Below are positions 1 through 7,187 of a DNA stretch of 33,760 nucleotides, piece after piece (positions within the stretch are counted from its first letter, which is position 1; each line of letters begins with the position of its first letter). Source of the stretch: a virus; IMG/VR virus record IMGVR_UViG_3300006077_000797, positions 1-33,760 of that record. One strand, written 5' to 3'. The notes beneath the pieces were generated by a model that searched no databases, was not told the origin of the DNA, and saw nothing but the letters and a program-made list of their open reading frames with translations. A program made the translations under genes and the position numbers.

Positions 1-363
1 TTAATCATCAAAAGCGACAACTTTCCAGTTCACCATCATCGAAACGCCATCTTGAGTATTACTAAAGTCATCATCATCATTGCCCATGACAGAAACATCA
101 ACATCATCAAGGGTTCGAACAGTCAAACCATCTTTTTCAAATTCATCTTTGATGGACTCACTAATTTTCATTGATAATTCAGTAATTAAGCTTCTATCGA
201 GTGATTTGAACTTAGCAATAACCATGTTTTCGACTGTTTTCGCCTTCCTTTTGCTGCGTTTTGGGTTAATGAATTTATTAGCAGTCATCATTGTTTCAAT
301 TTTAGTGTGAACATTGCTGATTAGTAGTTCAATGAATCGTAATTGTTGTTTAGTGTTAGTCAT
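1..363 (-). CDS. Hypothetical protein, only large leftward gene
   Basis: This 120-residue protein is not recognised. Residues about 33-42 (NPKRSKRKAK) are strongly basic, and the C-terminal third is acidic with a run of four Asp. The middle (about 45-80) is predicted helical. No helix-turn-helix or membrane segment is obvious. The ATG is preceded at about 10 nt by CTGGAG (complement of 374-379), and an ATAAATAA promoter-like motif lies on the same strand at 400-407. As the one gene facing the integrase side, it could be a lysogeny or DNA-binding regulator, but that is only inferred from position and basic charge. Confidence 0.7.
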   Translation of the reverse strand: MTNTKQQLRFIELLISNVHTKIETMMTANKFINPKRSKRKAKTVENMVIAKFKSLDRSLITELSMKISESIKDEFEKDGLTVRTLDDVDVSVMGNDDDDFSNTQDGVSMMVNWKVVAFDD

Positions 364-383
364 TTCGTGTAATCTCCAGTCGT

Positions 384-467
384 TTAAGTAGTAACAATCT
401 TATTTATGGAATTACCGCAAACTTTTGAAACGTGTTTTGATTCTGAGTGATAAATACTAACGTTCAT
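384..467 (-). CDS. Possible 27-residue peptide ORF upstream of the leftward gene
   Basis: The ORF has an ATG at 467-465 preceded by an excellent Shine-Dalgarno, AAAAGGAG (complement of 473-480), at 5-nt spacing, and ends at 384, 20 nt before the next leftward gene starts. The peptide (begins MNVSIYHSE) has no recognised feature. The promoter-like motif at 400-407 lies inside it, so it would need transcription from further upstream. It may be a real leader peptide or a chance ORF with a fortuitous SD. Confidence 0.35.
   Translation of the reverse strand: MNVSIYHSESKHVSKVCGNSINKIVTT
400..407 (-). promoter_or_regulatory. Phage promoter-like motif ATAAATAA (leftward)
   Basis: On the minus strand the sequence reads TCCATAAATAAGATT, nearly the same as the rightward copy at 825-832 in front of the helicase. 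It lies 37 nt upstream of the start codon of the leftward gene. Confidence 0.5.
450..457 (+). promoter_or_regulatory. Phage promoter-like motif ATAAATAC
   Basis: An intergenic copy of the shared motif. It is followed immediately by a stem-loop (457-491) and an intrinsic terminator (491-529), with no ORF between. Confidence 0.5.
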
Positions 468-529
468 TTAATCTCCTTTTGAACGGTTTAGCCCACGTTG
501 ATTCCATATTTTCAAACGTGGGCTTTTTT
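457..529 (+). ncRNA. Candidate ~70-nt structured small RNA
   Basis: This unit is framed by the promoter-like motif at 450-457 and the terminator ending at 529. The 5' part folds as CTAACGTTCA (457-466) against TGAACGGTTTAG (480-491) with two bulges. Its loop exposes CTCCTTTT (473-480), complementary to Shine-Dalgarno sequences and, being on the opposite strand, exactly antisense to the SD of the leftward ORF 384-467. The 3' part is the terminator hairpin. It could instead be only a leader fragment. Confidence 0.35.
491..529 (+). terminator. Intrinsic terminator
   Basis: A perfect 9-bp stem, GCCCACGTT (491-499) with AACGTGGGC (515-523), is followed by six T. No T-run follows in the leftward direction, so it acts rightward. 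Confidence 0.75.
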
Positions 530-548
530 GTGCGCAAAACGAAACAAC

Positions 549-578
549 TAGACAAATAATGCACTTTTATGTTAGAAT
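549..578 (+). promoter_or_regulatory. Candidate host sigma70 promoter
   Basis: TAGACA at 549-554 and TAGAAT at 573-578 are separated by 18 bp. T7-like phages need host RNA polymerase for their first transcripts, and this lies upstream of the helicase/RNAP region. A terminator at 659-687 would attenuate it. Confidence 0.35.
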
Positions 579-658
579 GCCTGTCCAGTTTGAGTTCCAA
601 GCTGCTCATCACGCACACGAAACATCACCCCCATCATCAAAAAGCAAACGTAAAAAAA

Positions 659-687
659 CCCTGATTCAAGTTAAATCAAGGCTTTTT
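659..687. terminator. Bidirectional terminator / attenuator
   Basis: TGATT (662-666) pairs with AATCA (674-678), extended by CC/GG across one bulged A, with a 7-nt loop. It is followed by five T rightward (683-687), and by a run of T on the other strand (A652-658), so it can work in both directions. Confidence 0.55.
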
Positions 688-761
688 ATGCATTCTTTTT
701 TTCAATAACCACAAAAAAAACCGAAATACATTTCTCTCAAACAAATATTTCTATTTTTTTT

Positions 762-769
762 GTATTTAT
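762..769 (-). promoter_or_regulatory. Phage promoter-like motif ATAAATAC (leftward)
   Basis: On the minus strand this reads TATAAATACA. The motif forms the 5' arm of a potential stem, AAATACA (767-761) with TGTATTT (730-724). Leftward RNA would meet the bidirectional terminator near 660. Confidence 0.4.
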
Positions 770-824
770 ATCGCGATGTTTCCATTAAAGCCGACAAAAA
801 ACCTCAACTTTTTGCCGCCAATCC

Positions 825-832
825 ATAAATAA
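825..832 (+). promoter_or_regulatory. Phage promoter-like motif ATAAATAA
   Basis: It lies 80 nt upstream of the helicase start. It is followed by the hairpin at 843-895. Confidence 0.5.
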
Positions 833-842
833 GATTTTTAAA

Positions 843-895
843 GACACAAAAAAGCCACCACCAAGGACTGAATCTTGATGATGGCGTGTCATTTT
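843..895 (+). promoter_or_regulatory. Hairpin in helicase leader
   Basis: GACAC (843-847) pairs with GTGTC (886-890). Inside, a 12-bp imperfect stem (854-865 with 874-885, two C-A mismatches) closes an 8-nt loop. TTTTT follows at 892-896, so it resembles an attenuator between promoter and gene; an RNase III site is the alternative. Confidence 0.45.
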
Positions 896-911
896 TACTA
901 TTGGAAGACAA

Positions 912-2900
912 ATGAACAATTCTATTTATACCGACAAATTATTCCTGCACTTCAGCAAGAGCATGAACCATCATCAAACACTTGAAGAGTCTATCGAGTT
1001 CTTTAAGTCCAAAGGTCTTGGCGCAACATTACAGCACACACAGCCACTACACAAAGAAGGTGACCGACATTGTGCCATCATCAATATTGGTGAATTTGTT
1101 GACTGCCCTATCCGATATGCAGAACTAGTACAGTGCATCATCAAAGCCCACCCTCAACTTCATGCTATCAACAAGAAAAGCATCATTTACTCACCACCTA
1201 CCGAATGCATTGGTGAGCAATTCATCGTGGACGGAATATCATTGAACAAATCATTAATATTCAAAACACAAAACAGCTTACCGATGACAACACGTATAGC
1301 TCAACACAGCAAAACCAACAAGAATCTACACATCACTGAAGAAACCGATGAATTATTTGCTTACTCAGTCACTAACCAGCACGAGAAGTTATTCCCAGCA
1401 GGACGACATGGTGATGGTTACCTTTTTCACAGAAACGGTGCTGATGATAAAGCCAATTTGTTCGCATTGAGTGATATGAACTGCATTCTTGATGATGAAA
1501 GACATGTTTTTTACTCGTTAATGTACAGTTCTAATGATTTTGCTGAAGCTAATCAGGATATCAAACTTAGTACCCACAAAAACCTACACCAATGTCTTGC
1601 TTGGGAAGAATCAGCAACATCTTGTGCAGCATTTATAGAGCCATGCGGTAGCGGAAAGTCAAAAACCTTCAAGAAGCTTGCAAAATTAACAACAAACGGA
1701 ACGCACCGCATCTTCACCGAATCATTACGAACCGCACGAACTGAGTTTGTTAATGAAATCGGCAGAGAAAACATTATTGAAATTTTTGGTAATGAAGAAA
1801 TCGCAGTAAAATTCGCAAACCGTAAACACAAAGATAAAATTGAATTAGCATTTATTGGTTACTACGAAGATGAAGAAGCACCTTCGGTATCATTTAAGAA
1901 ATTCGTTACCAAGGAGTTAAGCTTCGTTAGCAATGAAGAACGTGAAGCCATGATTGAATTCCATAAAGTGAATAGCGACAACATGAAACGTCGAGATTTA
2001 CCACTATGCATGACTCATGACAAGCTTGAGCTAACCATCAGTAAGTGTGGTGAGAAGTACAACCCATTCAGCAAGTCAATTATCTACTCCGACGAATATA
2101 GAACCGGAACATTAGCCGACTTACCCAACCAGAAGCACAAACCAGCAATATTACGTGACCTAAAGCGGTGCTATGCCAGTGCTGAATCAATTGCACTAAT
2201 GGAGATAAAAGCATGGATTGATGATGTATGCATTATCGGATGCGGTGTTCGTAAGCAATATGATGAAGGACTTCATGTGATGCGCATTCCTTCAACACGA
2301 GCAGGTGAAGTACGTGATGAATTGGTTAGTCATGTGAAACAAGTACCTGAATTCAAGCTGGTAGTAGGTAATGGATGCGAAGCAGACATGAACTTCACCA
2401 CAATCAAAGGAAGCAATGAATACATTGATGATGACATATGCACGATAGCTAGCTACCCGAAGAAATCACAGACCTATGAAGCAATGCTATGTCTTCGTAA
2501 CGATTCCTTTGAAGAAGTGGAAAATTTGCTCGTGATGGCTAACGTAACCCAGTCACTAGGTAGAAACATGGGCTTTAGGAATAAATCAGGTACAAATAAG
2601 CACTTATTGATTATACCTGACCACTTACACATAGACATGGAGTTCGTGACCAAGCACGTCTATATGACCGATGACTTAACTCATGTAACCAACAAAATGT
2701 ACAACTCGACCAATAACGCATCACTTCACACGTACCTGTCCAATATGACTGAAGGCGAAGCAATATCAACCCAGTCGATAATTGATGAATTAATGTTAAC
2801 ATCTGATGAGAAGTCAGTGAACAAGCAAGCCAAGCTACTGGGTTTATCGGTTACGCGCAAACGGGTAAACGGAAAGCAAATCCGACACATAACCCGATAA
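912..2900 (+). CDS. SF2-like helicase, putative replication initiator
   Basis: This 662-residue protein carries helicase motifs. A Walker A motif (EPCGSGKS) is at residues 243-250. A DE-type Walker B (YSDEY) has D394-E395. A motif VI-like QSLGRNMGFR spans 547-556. Residues 1-240 match nothing I recognise and could bind DNA or carry a priming activity. The C-terminal ~40 residues are basic. The start follows GGAAG with usual spacing. It occupies the early replication zone where T7 would have primase-helicase and DNA polymerase, neither of which is seen. It resembles plasmid or viral origin-binding helicases in general plan, but the exact family is uncertain. Confidence 0.65.
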   Translation: MNNSIYTDKLFLHFSKSMNHHQTLEESIEFFKSKGLGATLQHTQPLHKEGDRHCAIINIGEFVDCPIRYAELVQCIIKAHPQLHAINKKSIIYSPPTECIGEQFIVDGISLNKSLIFKTQNSLPMTTRIAQHSKTNKNLHITEETDELFAYSVTNQHEKLFPAGRHGDGYLFHRNGADDKANLFALSDMNCILDDERHVFYSLMYSSNDFAEANQDIKLSTHKNLHQCLAWEESATSCAAFIEPCGSGKSKTFKKLAKLTTNGTHRIFTESLRTARTEFVNEIGRENIIEIFGNEEIAVKFANRKHKDKIELAFIGYYEDEEAPSVSFKKFVTKELSFVSNEEREAMIEFHKVNSDNMKRRDLPLCMTHDKLELTISKCGEKYNPFSKSIIYSDEYRTGTLADLPNQKHKPAILRDLKRCYASAESIALMEIKAWIDDVCIIGCGVRKQYDEGLHVMRIPSTRAGEVRDELVSHVKQVPEFKLVVGNGCEADMNFTTIKGSNEYIDDDICTIASYPKKSQTYEAMLCLRNDSFEEVENLLVMANVTQSLGRNMGFRNKSGTNKHLLIIPDHLHIDMEFVTKHVYMTDDLTHVTNKMYNSTNNASLHTYLSNMTEGEAISTQSIIDELMLTSDEKSVNKQAKLLGLSVTRKRVNGKQIRHITR

Positions 2901-2990
2901 CATGAAGTGTGCCTATTACGTCGTTACCTATTATATAGAGCAAACACCTAATCGGCACATACGAATAAAGACACGGGCAAGCCCTTAGTC

Positions 2991-3056
2991 TTAATCACTT
3001 AATGAAGTCACTCAGTAGCAAGCTACTTCGCTCAATTCATTAAGGATTAACTTTTT
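2991..3056 (+). terminator. Long hairpin terminator after helicase
   Basis: TTAATC (2991-2996) pairs with GATTAA (3045-3050), and TTAATGAA (2999-3006) with TTCATTAA (3036-3043). An inner hairpin AGTAGC/GCTACT (3014-3019, 3022-3027) sits in the loop. CTTTTT follows at 3051-3056. Confidence 0.65.
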
Positions 3057-3220
3057 ACTTCACCTCCCTTTAATATATGAATCAACGACAAAACCAAAAA
3101 CAGCAACATTGATGGGTTTGATGAAGCAACTTGTTGCTGATATCAATTACTCATCACATGTTTAATCACGTAGTGATTACAACTAAAAACCGAAAAAGTT
3201 CAAAATAAAACCACATCCCT
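3057..3220 (+). other. Noncoding spacer with two further hairpins
   Basis: Between the helicase terminator and the HNH promoter motif there is no convincing ORF. AGCAAC-TT-GTTGCT (3125-3138) and TAATCAC-GTA-GTGATTA (3163-3179) are perfect inverted repeats. They may be protein-binding sites or RNA structure. Confidence 0.4.
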
Positions 3221-3228
3221 ATAAATAA
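3221..3228 (+). promoter_or_regulatory. Phage promoter-like motif ATAAATAA
   Basis: The sequence CCCTATAAATAAAGACA lies 54 nt upstream of the HNH gene and directly before the hairpin at 3231-3259. A weaker relative (CGAATAAAGACAC) is at 2962-2974. Confidence 0.5.
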
Positions 3229-3230
3229 AG

Positions 3231-3259
3231 ACATCAATCAATTTAGATTGGTGTTTTTT
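3231..3259 (+). terminator. Terminator-like hairpin directly after promoter motif
   Basis: ACATCAATC (3231-3239) pairs with GATTGGTGT (3246-3254), one G-T wobble, 6-nt loop, then T-run to 3259. It begins within a few bases of the promoter motif, so it may be a 5' stem-loop of the HNH mRNA, or an attenuator that keeps HNH low. Confidence 0.55.
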
Positions 3260-3281
3260 ACATTTTATTGGAGATTAACAC

Positions 3282-3854
3282 ATGAATAATTCACTACTAG
3301 CAAACATCAGCACATCATCAACAGATATCACTTGGAATTACAACCTTCAAGGAATCCAATCCAAGGTCGCAACAATCTATAGTGGTCGATTTGAACATAT
3401 CATCAACCGCTTACTCTCTATGAGCAAGCCAAACAAAAACGGATGCTGGGTTTGGGATGGCTCAACATCGAATTACGGAAAATACCCAAAAATCTCATTA
3501 GCACAAAAGGAGCGTAAAATGTTTGATGGAAATAATGCATCAATCGGAGCGCACAAACTATCACACATCCTTTTCAATGGAGCAATCAAAAAAGACAATC
3601 AAGTGCGCCATAAATGCGGATGTAGTACATGCATCAATCCTGCACACCTTGAGCAAGGAACAGCGAAACAGAATAGCTTCGACAAGTGGAGAGATGGAAC
3701 AATGACAAGCGCAAAACTAACAGAATCCGTTGTTCGCACAATCAAACACTTATCAATAACAACAACACAAGCCAATATTGCAGAGATGTGCGGCGTATCA
3801 CCATCAACAATCTCAGCCATCATCAACAACAAAACATGGAAGCACGTTCACTAA
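3282..3854 (+). CDS. HNH homing-type endonuclease with C-terminal HTH
   Basis: This 190-residue protein has an HNH core: H91 in AHKLSH, then RHKCGCSTCINPAHL at 109-123 with H110, N119 and H122, plus Cys at 112, 114 and 117 that may hold zinc. Residues about 163-188 form a helix-turn-helix (QANIAEMCGVSPSTISAII), as in phage homing endonucleases that add a DNA-recognition module. TGGAG lies 8 nt upstream of the ATG. It stands alone between its own promoter motif and terminator, so it looks like a free-standing selfish gene inserted before the RNA polymerase rather than an intron ORF. Confidence 0.85.
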   Translation: MNNSLLANISTSSTDITWNYNLQGIQSKVATIYSGRFEHIINRLLSMSKPNKNGCWVWDGSTSNYGKYPKISLAQKERKMFDGNNASIGAHKLSHILFNGAIKKDNQVRHKCGCSTCINPAHLEQGTAKQNSFDKWRDGTMTSAKLTESVVRTIKHLSITTTQANIAEMCGVSPSTISAIINNKTWKHVH

Positions 3855-3861
3855 CCCACAC

Positions 3862-3891
3862 AAAAAGGAACTCACATCGAGTTCCTTTTTT
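3862..3891. terminator. Bidirectional intrinsic terminator after HNH
   Basis: GGAACTC (3867-3873) and GAGTTCC (3879-3885) close a 5-nt loop, flanked by five A upstream and six T downstream. It separates HNH from the RNA polymerase gene, which starts 22 nt later. Confidence 0.8.
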
Positions 3892-3913
3892 ACACATACG
3901 GAATCCATAAACA

Positions 3914-6253
3914 TTGCACAACTCACAATTCGAACTTGAACAATCACTCATCACAGATGGAAAGAACAATTATCTTGCACGAGCCAGTAAAAACAACACC
4001 CAAACCCAGTTTAATATCATCAACAAATGCCACGAACATCTTTCTAGTGAAATCATCAAACAACTTCGCAATGCGGTTGACGGGAAAGCACTTTCATCAA
4101 ACATTACAGCCGATGGAATTAAACTACTTCTTGATATCACACCAGATATAGCCACAGCGTTAACCTTACGCACTGTATTGAACTCAATTGATAAACCCAT
4201 CCCGTTAACTCAACTCGCATTCAGTCTTGCTAACGAGCTTATTACGCAACACAAGTTCACGCACATCATCACAGAAAAAAGCATTAAACATCTCGACATG
4301 GATAATATGATTGAATTTCAATATGAACGTGATAATAAGTTAACAAAACGAGTTGATGAATTCATTGACCGCAAGCAATTGGGTTACACAAATCTCACTC
4401 AAACCGACAAATCTCGACTCGGACTGTTTTTGTTAAATGTATTAGAACAAATCGGAATCATCACCATCAAAACCGTGTTAATCGGCGCTAAGCGACATCA
4501 ATATCAAGTCAAACCATCATTACTACTAACGCAGTACATGAATGATTATCACGAGCACATGAGCAGCATTCACCCACTTCGGCAGCCCATGATTGAAAAG
4601 CCGAAAGACTGGGTGAGTCTTTACGACTCTGGTGGATATCACTGCATACAAAACAACTTCGTTCGCGGAGCCAATAAGACACAATTTGACGCACTTAAAC
4701 AAGCAAACCTTACCAATGTATTCAATGCAGTTAACAGGCTTCAGAGCGTCCGATGGCGCATCGACAAACCCATGCTTGAGCTAATCAACACCATCACCGT
4801 TAACTGTCCTGACATATGCGAATCCACGCGATTCATGGATGTTATTGAGATGCGCGAATATCCAAAGGAAGGTACTGAGCAAGAACAATCACAATGGAGA
4901 TTCGAAGCGTATCTTACTGCAACTAAAAATCAGTCTAACTTCAGCAAGAAAACGCGCTTTTTAAAAACACTATCCATCGTTAGCAAATACAAAGACTACG
5001 AAACCATTTATTTTCCGTATAATCTTGATAAACGTGGACGCAGCTACCCAATTCCGTCCATTTTTAACCCACAAAGTGATGATATTTCAAAGTCATTACT
5101 ACTATTAAAGCCGCAAGCAGTTACAGAAAATGGAGAATATTGGTTAAAAGTGAATATTGCCAATTTATTCGGCATGGATAAGCTTGACTTTGACGCGCGA
5201 ATTGCGTGGTTCGACAGACATCTCGATGAGATATTACAAGACCCACTAGATGGCTCAAGATTGTGGTGCAAAGCTGATAGTCCACTGTCATTTTTACAAG
5301 CAAGCTTGGATTACAAAAACTATCTTGAAACAGGGTTAAGCTCAGTCGTTGTTCGTGTTGATGCAACAAACAGTGCTATTCAACACATCGCTGCACTAAC
5401 TCGTGATGAAGAGTTAGCAAAATTCACAAACATGAGTAAATCAAACACATTTCGACATGACTTCTATCAAACAGTAGCAAGCATACTGCAAAGCAATGTT
5501 GATAATGATGATAGTGATGATGAAGCCGACAAGCGATTCATTCGCGATTGGCAAGCAAAGATATCAAGAAAACTCATCAAACCATCAGTAATGACAAGTC
5601 CGTTCAATGTTAGTCCTCGCGGAATCCAACGACAACTCATCGACTACGTAAAAACCCACACAACACCCACAAAAGCGTTTATCCATCACGACTCACGTAT
5701 AGTCATAGAATCGTGTTCATGGCTCCAAAAGAAGCTTACACGAACCCTTTCAAAATCCTTCCCTCAGCTAAATGGAATGCGCAAAATCCTTCGCGATAAA
5801 GCAAGGTTAATAGCAAGAACTGATGAGTCACCACAATGGCTTTTGCCGTCAGGTTTTTTATTCACGCAACACGATAACAAGTACGACTCAAAGCGCATTA
5901 TATTTCGCTATAACGAGAAAAAAGTATCTCTTCGCGTGAACGGAATTAATGACGAAGCACACATCGACGCAAACAAACAAGCAAACAGTGTTACAGCAAA
6001 TCTCATTCACAGTCTTGATGGATGTCATGTTCACATGGTCAGTAATGACGTTGACTTTGAAATAACAACTATTCACGACTCGATAGGATGTCACTGTAAT
6101 AACGTTGACACTTTACAGTTAAGTATTCGCAAGCAATTCGTAAAGCTTCATAGCGACTTCGATATCAATAGTATTTTTAGTGACATGGACGACATCGAAC
6201 TCGGTGCGTTTGATATTAACGAAGTGATGGTTAACCCGTATTTTTTCTCATGA
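3914..6253 (+). CDS. T7-type single-subunit RNA polymerase
   Basis: This 779-residue protein (T7 gp1 has 883) would transcribe phage genes from phage promoters. Motifs align with T7: FPYNLDKRGR-type segment before 400; motif A VDATNSAIQH with catalytic D483 (T7 D537); motif B with R552 and K556 (T7 R627, K631) in KPSVMTSPF; motif C IHDS with D722 (T7 D812); aromatic C-terminal end like the T7 FAFA foot. Two departures: F564 replaces T7 Y639, and motif A has Ala where T7 has G538 and G542. The start is TTG just after an in-frame stop (3908-3910), with no strong RBS, suggesting low expression. No later Met is near enough without losing N-terminal domain. Confidence 0.95.
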   Translation: MHNSQFELEQSLITDGKNNYLARASKNNTQTQFNIINKCHEHLSSEIIKQLRNAVDGKALSSNITADGIKLLLDITPDIATALTLRTVLNSIDKPIPLTQLAFSLANELITQHKFTHIITEKSIKHLDMDNMIEFQYERDNKLTKRVDEFIDRKQLGYTNLTQTDKSRLGLFLLNVLEQIGIITIKTVLIGAKRHQYQVKPSLLLTQYMNDYHEHMSSIHPLRQPMIEKPKDWVSLYDSGGYHCIQNNFVRGANKTQFDALKQANLTNVFNAVNRLQSVRWRIDKPMLELINTITVNCPDICESTRFMDVIEMREYPKEGTEQEQSQWRFEAYLTATKNQSNFSKKTRFLKTLSIVSKYKDYETIYFPYNLDKRGRSYPIPSIFNPQSDDISKSLLLLKPQAVTENGEYWLKVNIANLFGMDKLDFDARIAWFDRHLDEILQDPLDGSRLWCKADSPLSFLQASLDYKNYLETGLSSVVVRVDATNSAIQHIAALTRDEELAKFTNMSKSNTFRHDFYQTVASILQSNVDNDDSDDEADKRFIRDWQAKISRKLIKPSVMTSPFNVSPRGIQRQLIDYVKTHTTPTKAFIHHDSRIVIESCSWLQKKLTRTLSKSFPQLNGMRKILRDKARLIARTDESPQWLLPSGFLFTQHDNKYDSKRIIFRYNEKKVSLRVNGINDEAHIDANKQANSVTANLIHSLDGCHVHMVSNDVDFEITTIHDSIGCHCNNVDTLQLSIRKQFVKLHSDFDINSIFSDMDDIELGAFDINEVMVNPYFFS

Positions 6254-6260
6254 TAAATAG
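6253..6260 (+). promoter_or_regulatory. Phage promoter-like motif ATAAATAG
   Basis: It overlaps the RNA polymerase stop codon and lies 27 nt upstream of endonuclease I. It is the only G-ending copy. Confidence 0.4.
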
Positions 6261-6287
6261 CTTATATAACAAACTCATGAGTATGAA

Positions 6288-6656
6288 ATGTTGAAATACA
6301 GGTCTGGATTTGAAGAAACAATAGCCAAATCACTACACGACAAAGGTATTGATTTTGAATATGAAACGGTAAAGATTCCTTACGTTAGTTCACACAAGTA
6401 CACACCAGACCTCGTGTTTCGCAATGATGATGGCTCGGTTCGTCAAATAATTGAACTAAAAGGTCGATTTACATCCAGTGACCGAAGCAAACACAAGGCA
6501 ATCATCGCTCAGCATCCCGATATCAAAATCAAATTCGTATTCATGAATGCCAACGTCAAACTCAATAAAAATTCCAAAACCACTTACGGCGACTGGTGCG
6601 ACAAGCACGGCATCGAGTGGAGTCACAAAGTCATTCCTAGCGAATGGATTACATAA
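6288..6656 (+). CDS. T7 endonuclease I-like Holliday junction resolvase
   Basis: This 122-residue protein (T7 gp3 has 149) resolves branched DNA before packaging and degrades host DNA in T7. The active-site set is intact: E9 in RSGFE (T7 E20), D41 in YTPD (D55), E56 and K58 in ELKG (E65, K67). The C-terminal half keeps the T7 pattern SYGxxCxKHGI and IPSEWI. It lacks only the short T7 N-terminal arm and the basic C-terminal tail. It opens the T7-like late block behind a promoter-like motif. Confidence 0.95.
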   Translation: MLKYRSGFEETIAKSLHDKGIDFEYETVKIPYVSSHKYTPDLVFRNDDGSVRQIIELKGRFTSSDRSKHKAIIAQHPDIKIKFVFMNANVKLNKNSKTTYGDWCDKHGIEWSHKVIPSEWIT

Positions 6657-6669
6657 TCGGAGCACATAT

Positions 6670-6822
6670 ATGTCAAGTTTATTCACAGGATTAATCACTA
6701 AATTCTTAACGCAAAAATTTCTTACGAAAATCTTCATTTTACTTGCTGAATTCTTAATCAAGAAAACAGATAACAAGCTTGATGATGAACTAGTTAAAGC
6801 AATCAAGGAAGCACTTGAGTAA
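6670..6822 (+). CDS. Small amphipathic/hydrophobic protein, possible holin-like
   Basis: This 50-residue product starts at ATG 6670, preceded by CGGAG at 6657-6661. Residues 4-30 are rich in Leu, Ile and Phe and could form one membrane or amphipathic helix; the rest (KKTDNKLDDELVKAIKEALE) is a charged helix. Small proteins of this plan occur in many podoviruses. A holin role is an inference from hydrophobicity only. Its stop overlaps the next start (TAATG). Confidence 0.65.
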   Translation: MSSLFTGLITKFLTQKFLTKIFILLAEFLIKKTDNKLDDELVKAIKEALE

Positions 6823-6998
6823 TGGATGATTTTCCAACGATGAGTATCGAGTTGATAAAGCGACTTAATGTCATGTTTCCCGAATCCGTTCAAACATGGG
6901 AAACATCACCACGCGAAATAGACTTTCGCAACGGACAGCGTTCAGTAATTACGTTACTCAATTCAATCCTTGATGAAGCAAACGATAGGAATCACTAA
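6822..6998 (+). CDS. Small conserved-type podoviral protein
   Basis: A 58-residue ORF that starts in the TAATG overlap with the preceding gene, so it is probably translationally coupled. The segment EIDFRNGQRSVITLLNSI resembles short proteins seen beside podovirus structural genes. I recognise no function. Confidence 0.6.
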   Translation: MDDFPTMSIELIKRLNVMFPESVQTWETSPREIDFRNGQRSVITLLNSILDEANDRNH

Positions 6999-7000
6999 CT

Positions 7001-7180
7001 ATGTGTCCAAAACCAAAAACCCCCGAAATCAAAGACCCTAAAAAAGACGCGATTGAAATCTTTAAAAACCCTTACGACGATGAAAGTAATTCACGGTACA
7101 AATTACGCGGAATTAAAGGGTTGACGATTCAACGAAACAAGTCATCAAGCGGCTTAAATACTACTAACAAAAACGGATAA
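7001..7180 (+). CDS. T7 gp6.7-like small virion protein
   Basis: This 59-residue protein begins MCPKPKTPEIKD and has GIKGLTIQRNKSSSG near the end. T7 gp6.7 begins MCFSPKIKTPK and has GRKGLKVERDDS, and it also lies shortly upstream of the portal gene. In T7 the protein is a minor virion component ejected into the cell. TAGGA lies 10 nt upstream. The assignment rests on two short similarities plus position. Confidence 0.65.
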   Translation: MCPKPKTPEIKDPKKDAIEIFKNPYDDESNSRYKLRGIKGLTIQRNKSSSGLNTTNKNG

Positions 7181-7187
7181 GCACACT

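Noticed and set aside
2901-3913. Group I intron carrying the HNH gene
   Set aside because: Helicase and RNA polymerase on either side are complete separate proteins, so there are no split exons to join.
6547-6822. Longer 91-residue form of the small hydrophobic protein
   Set aside because: The extra N-terminus overlaps endonuclease I in another frame, whereas ATG 6670 has a good RBS just after that gene.
6456-6893. Leftward 145-codon ORF opposite endonuclease I
   Set aside because: It lies wholly antisense to well-supported rightward genes and shows no family features or RBS.
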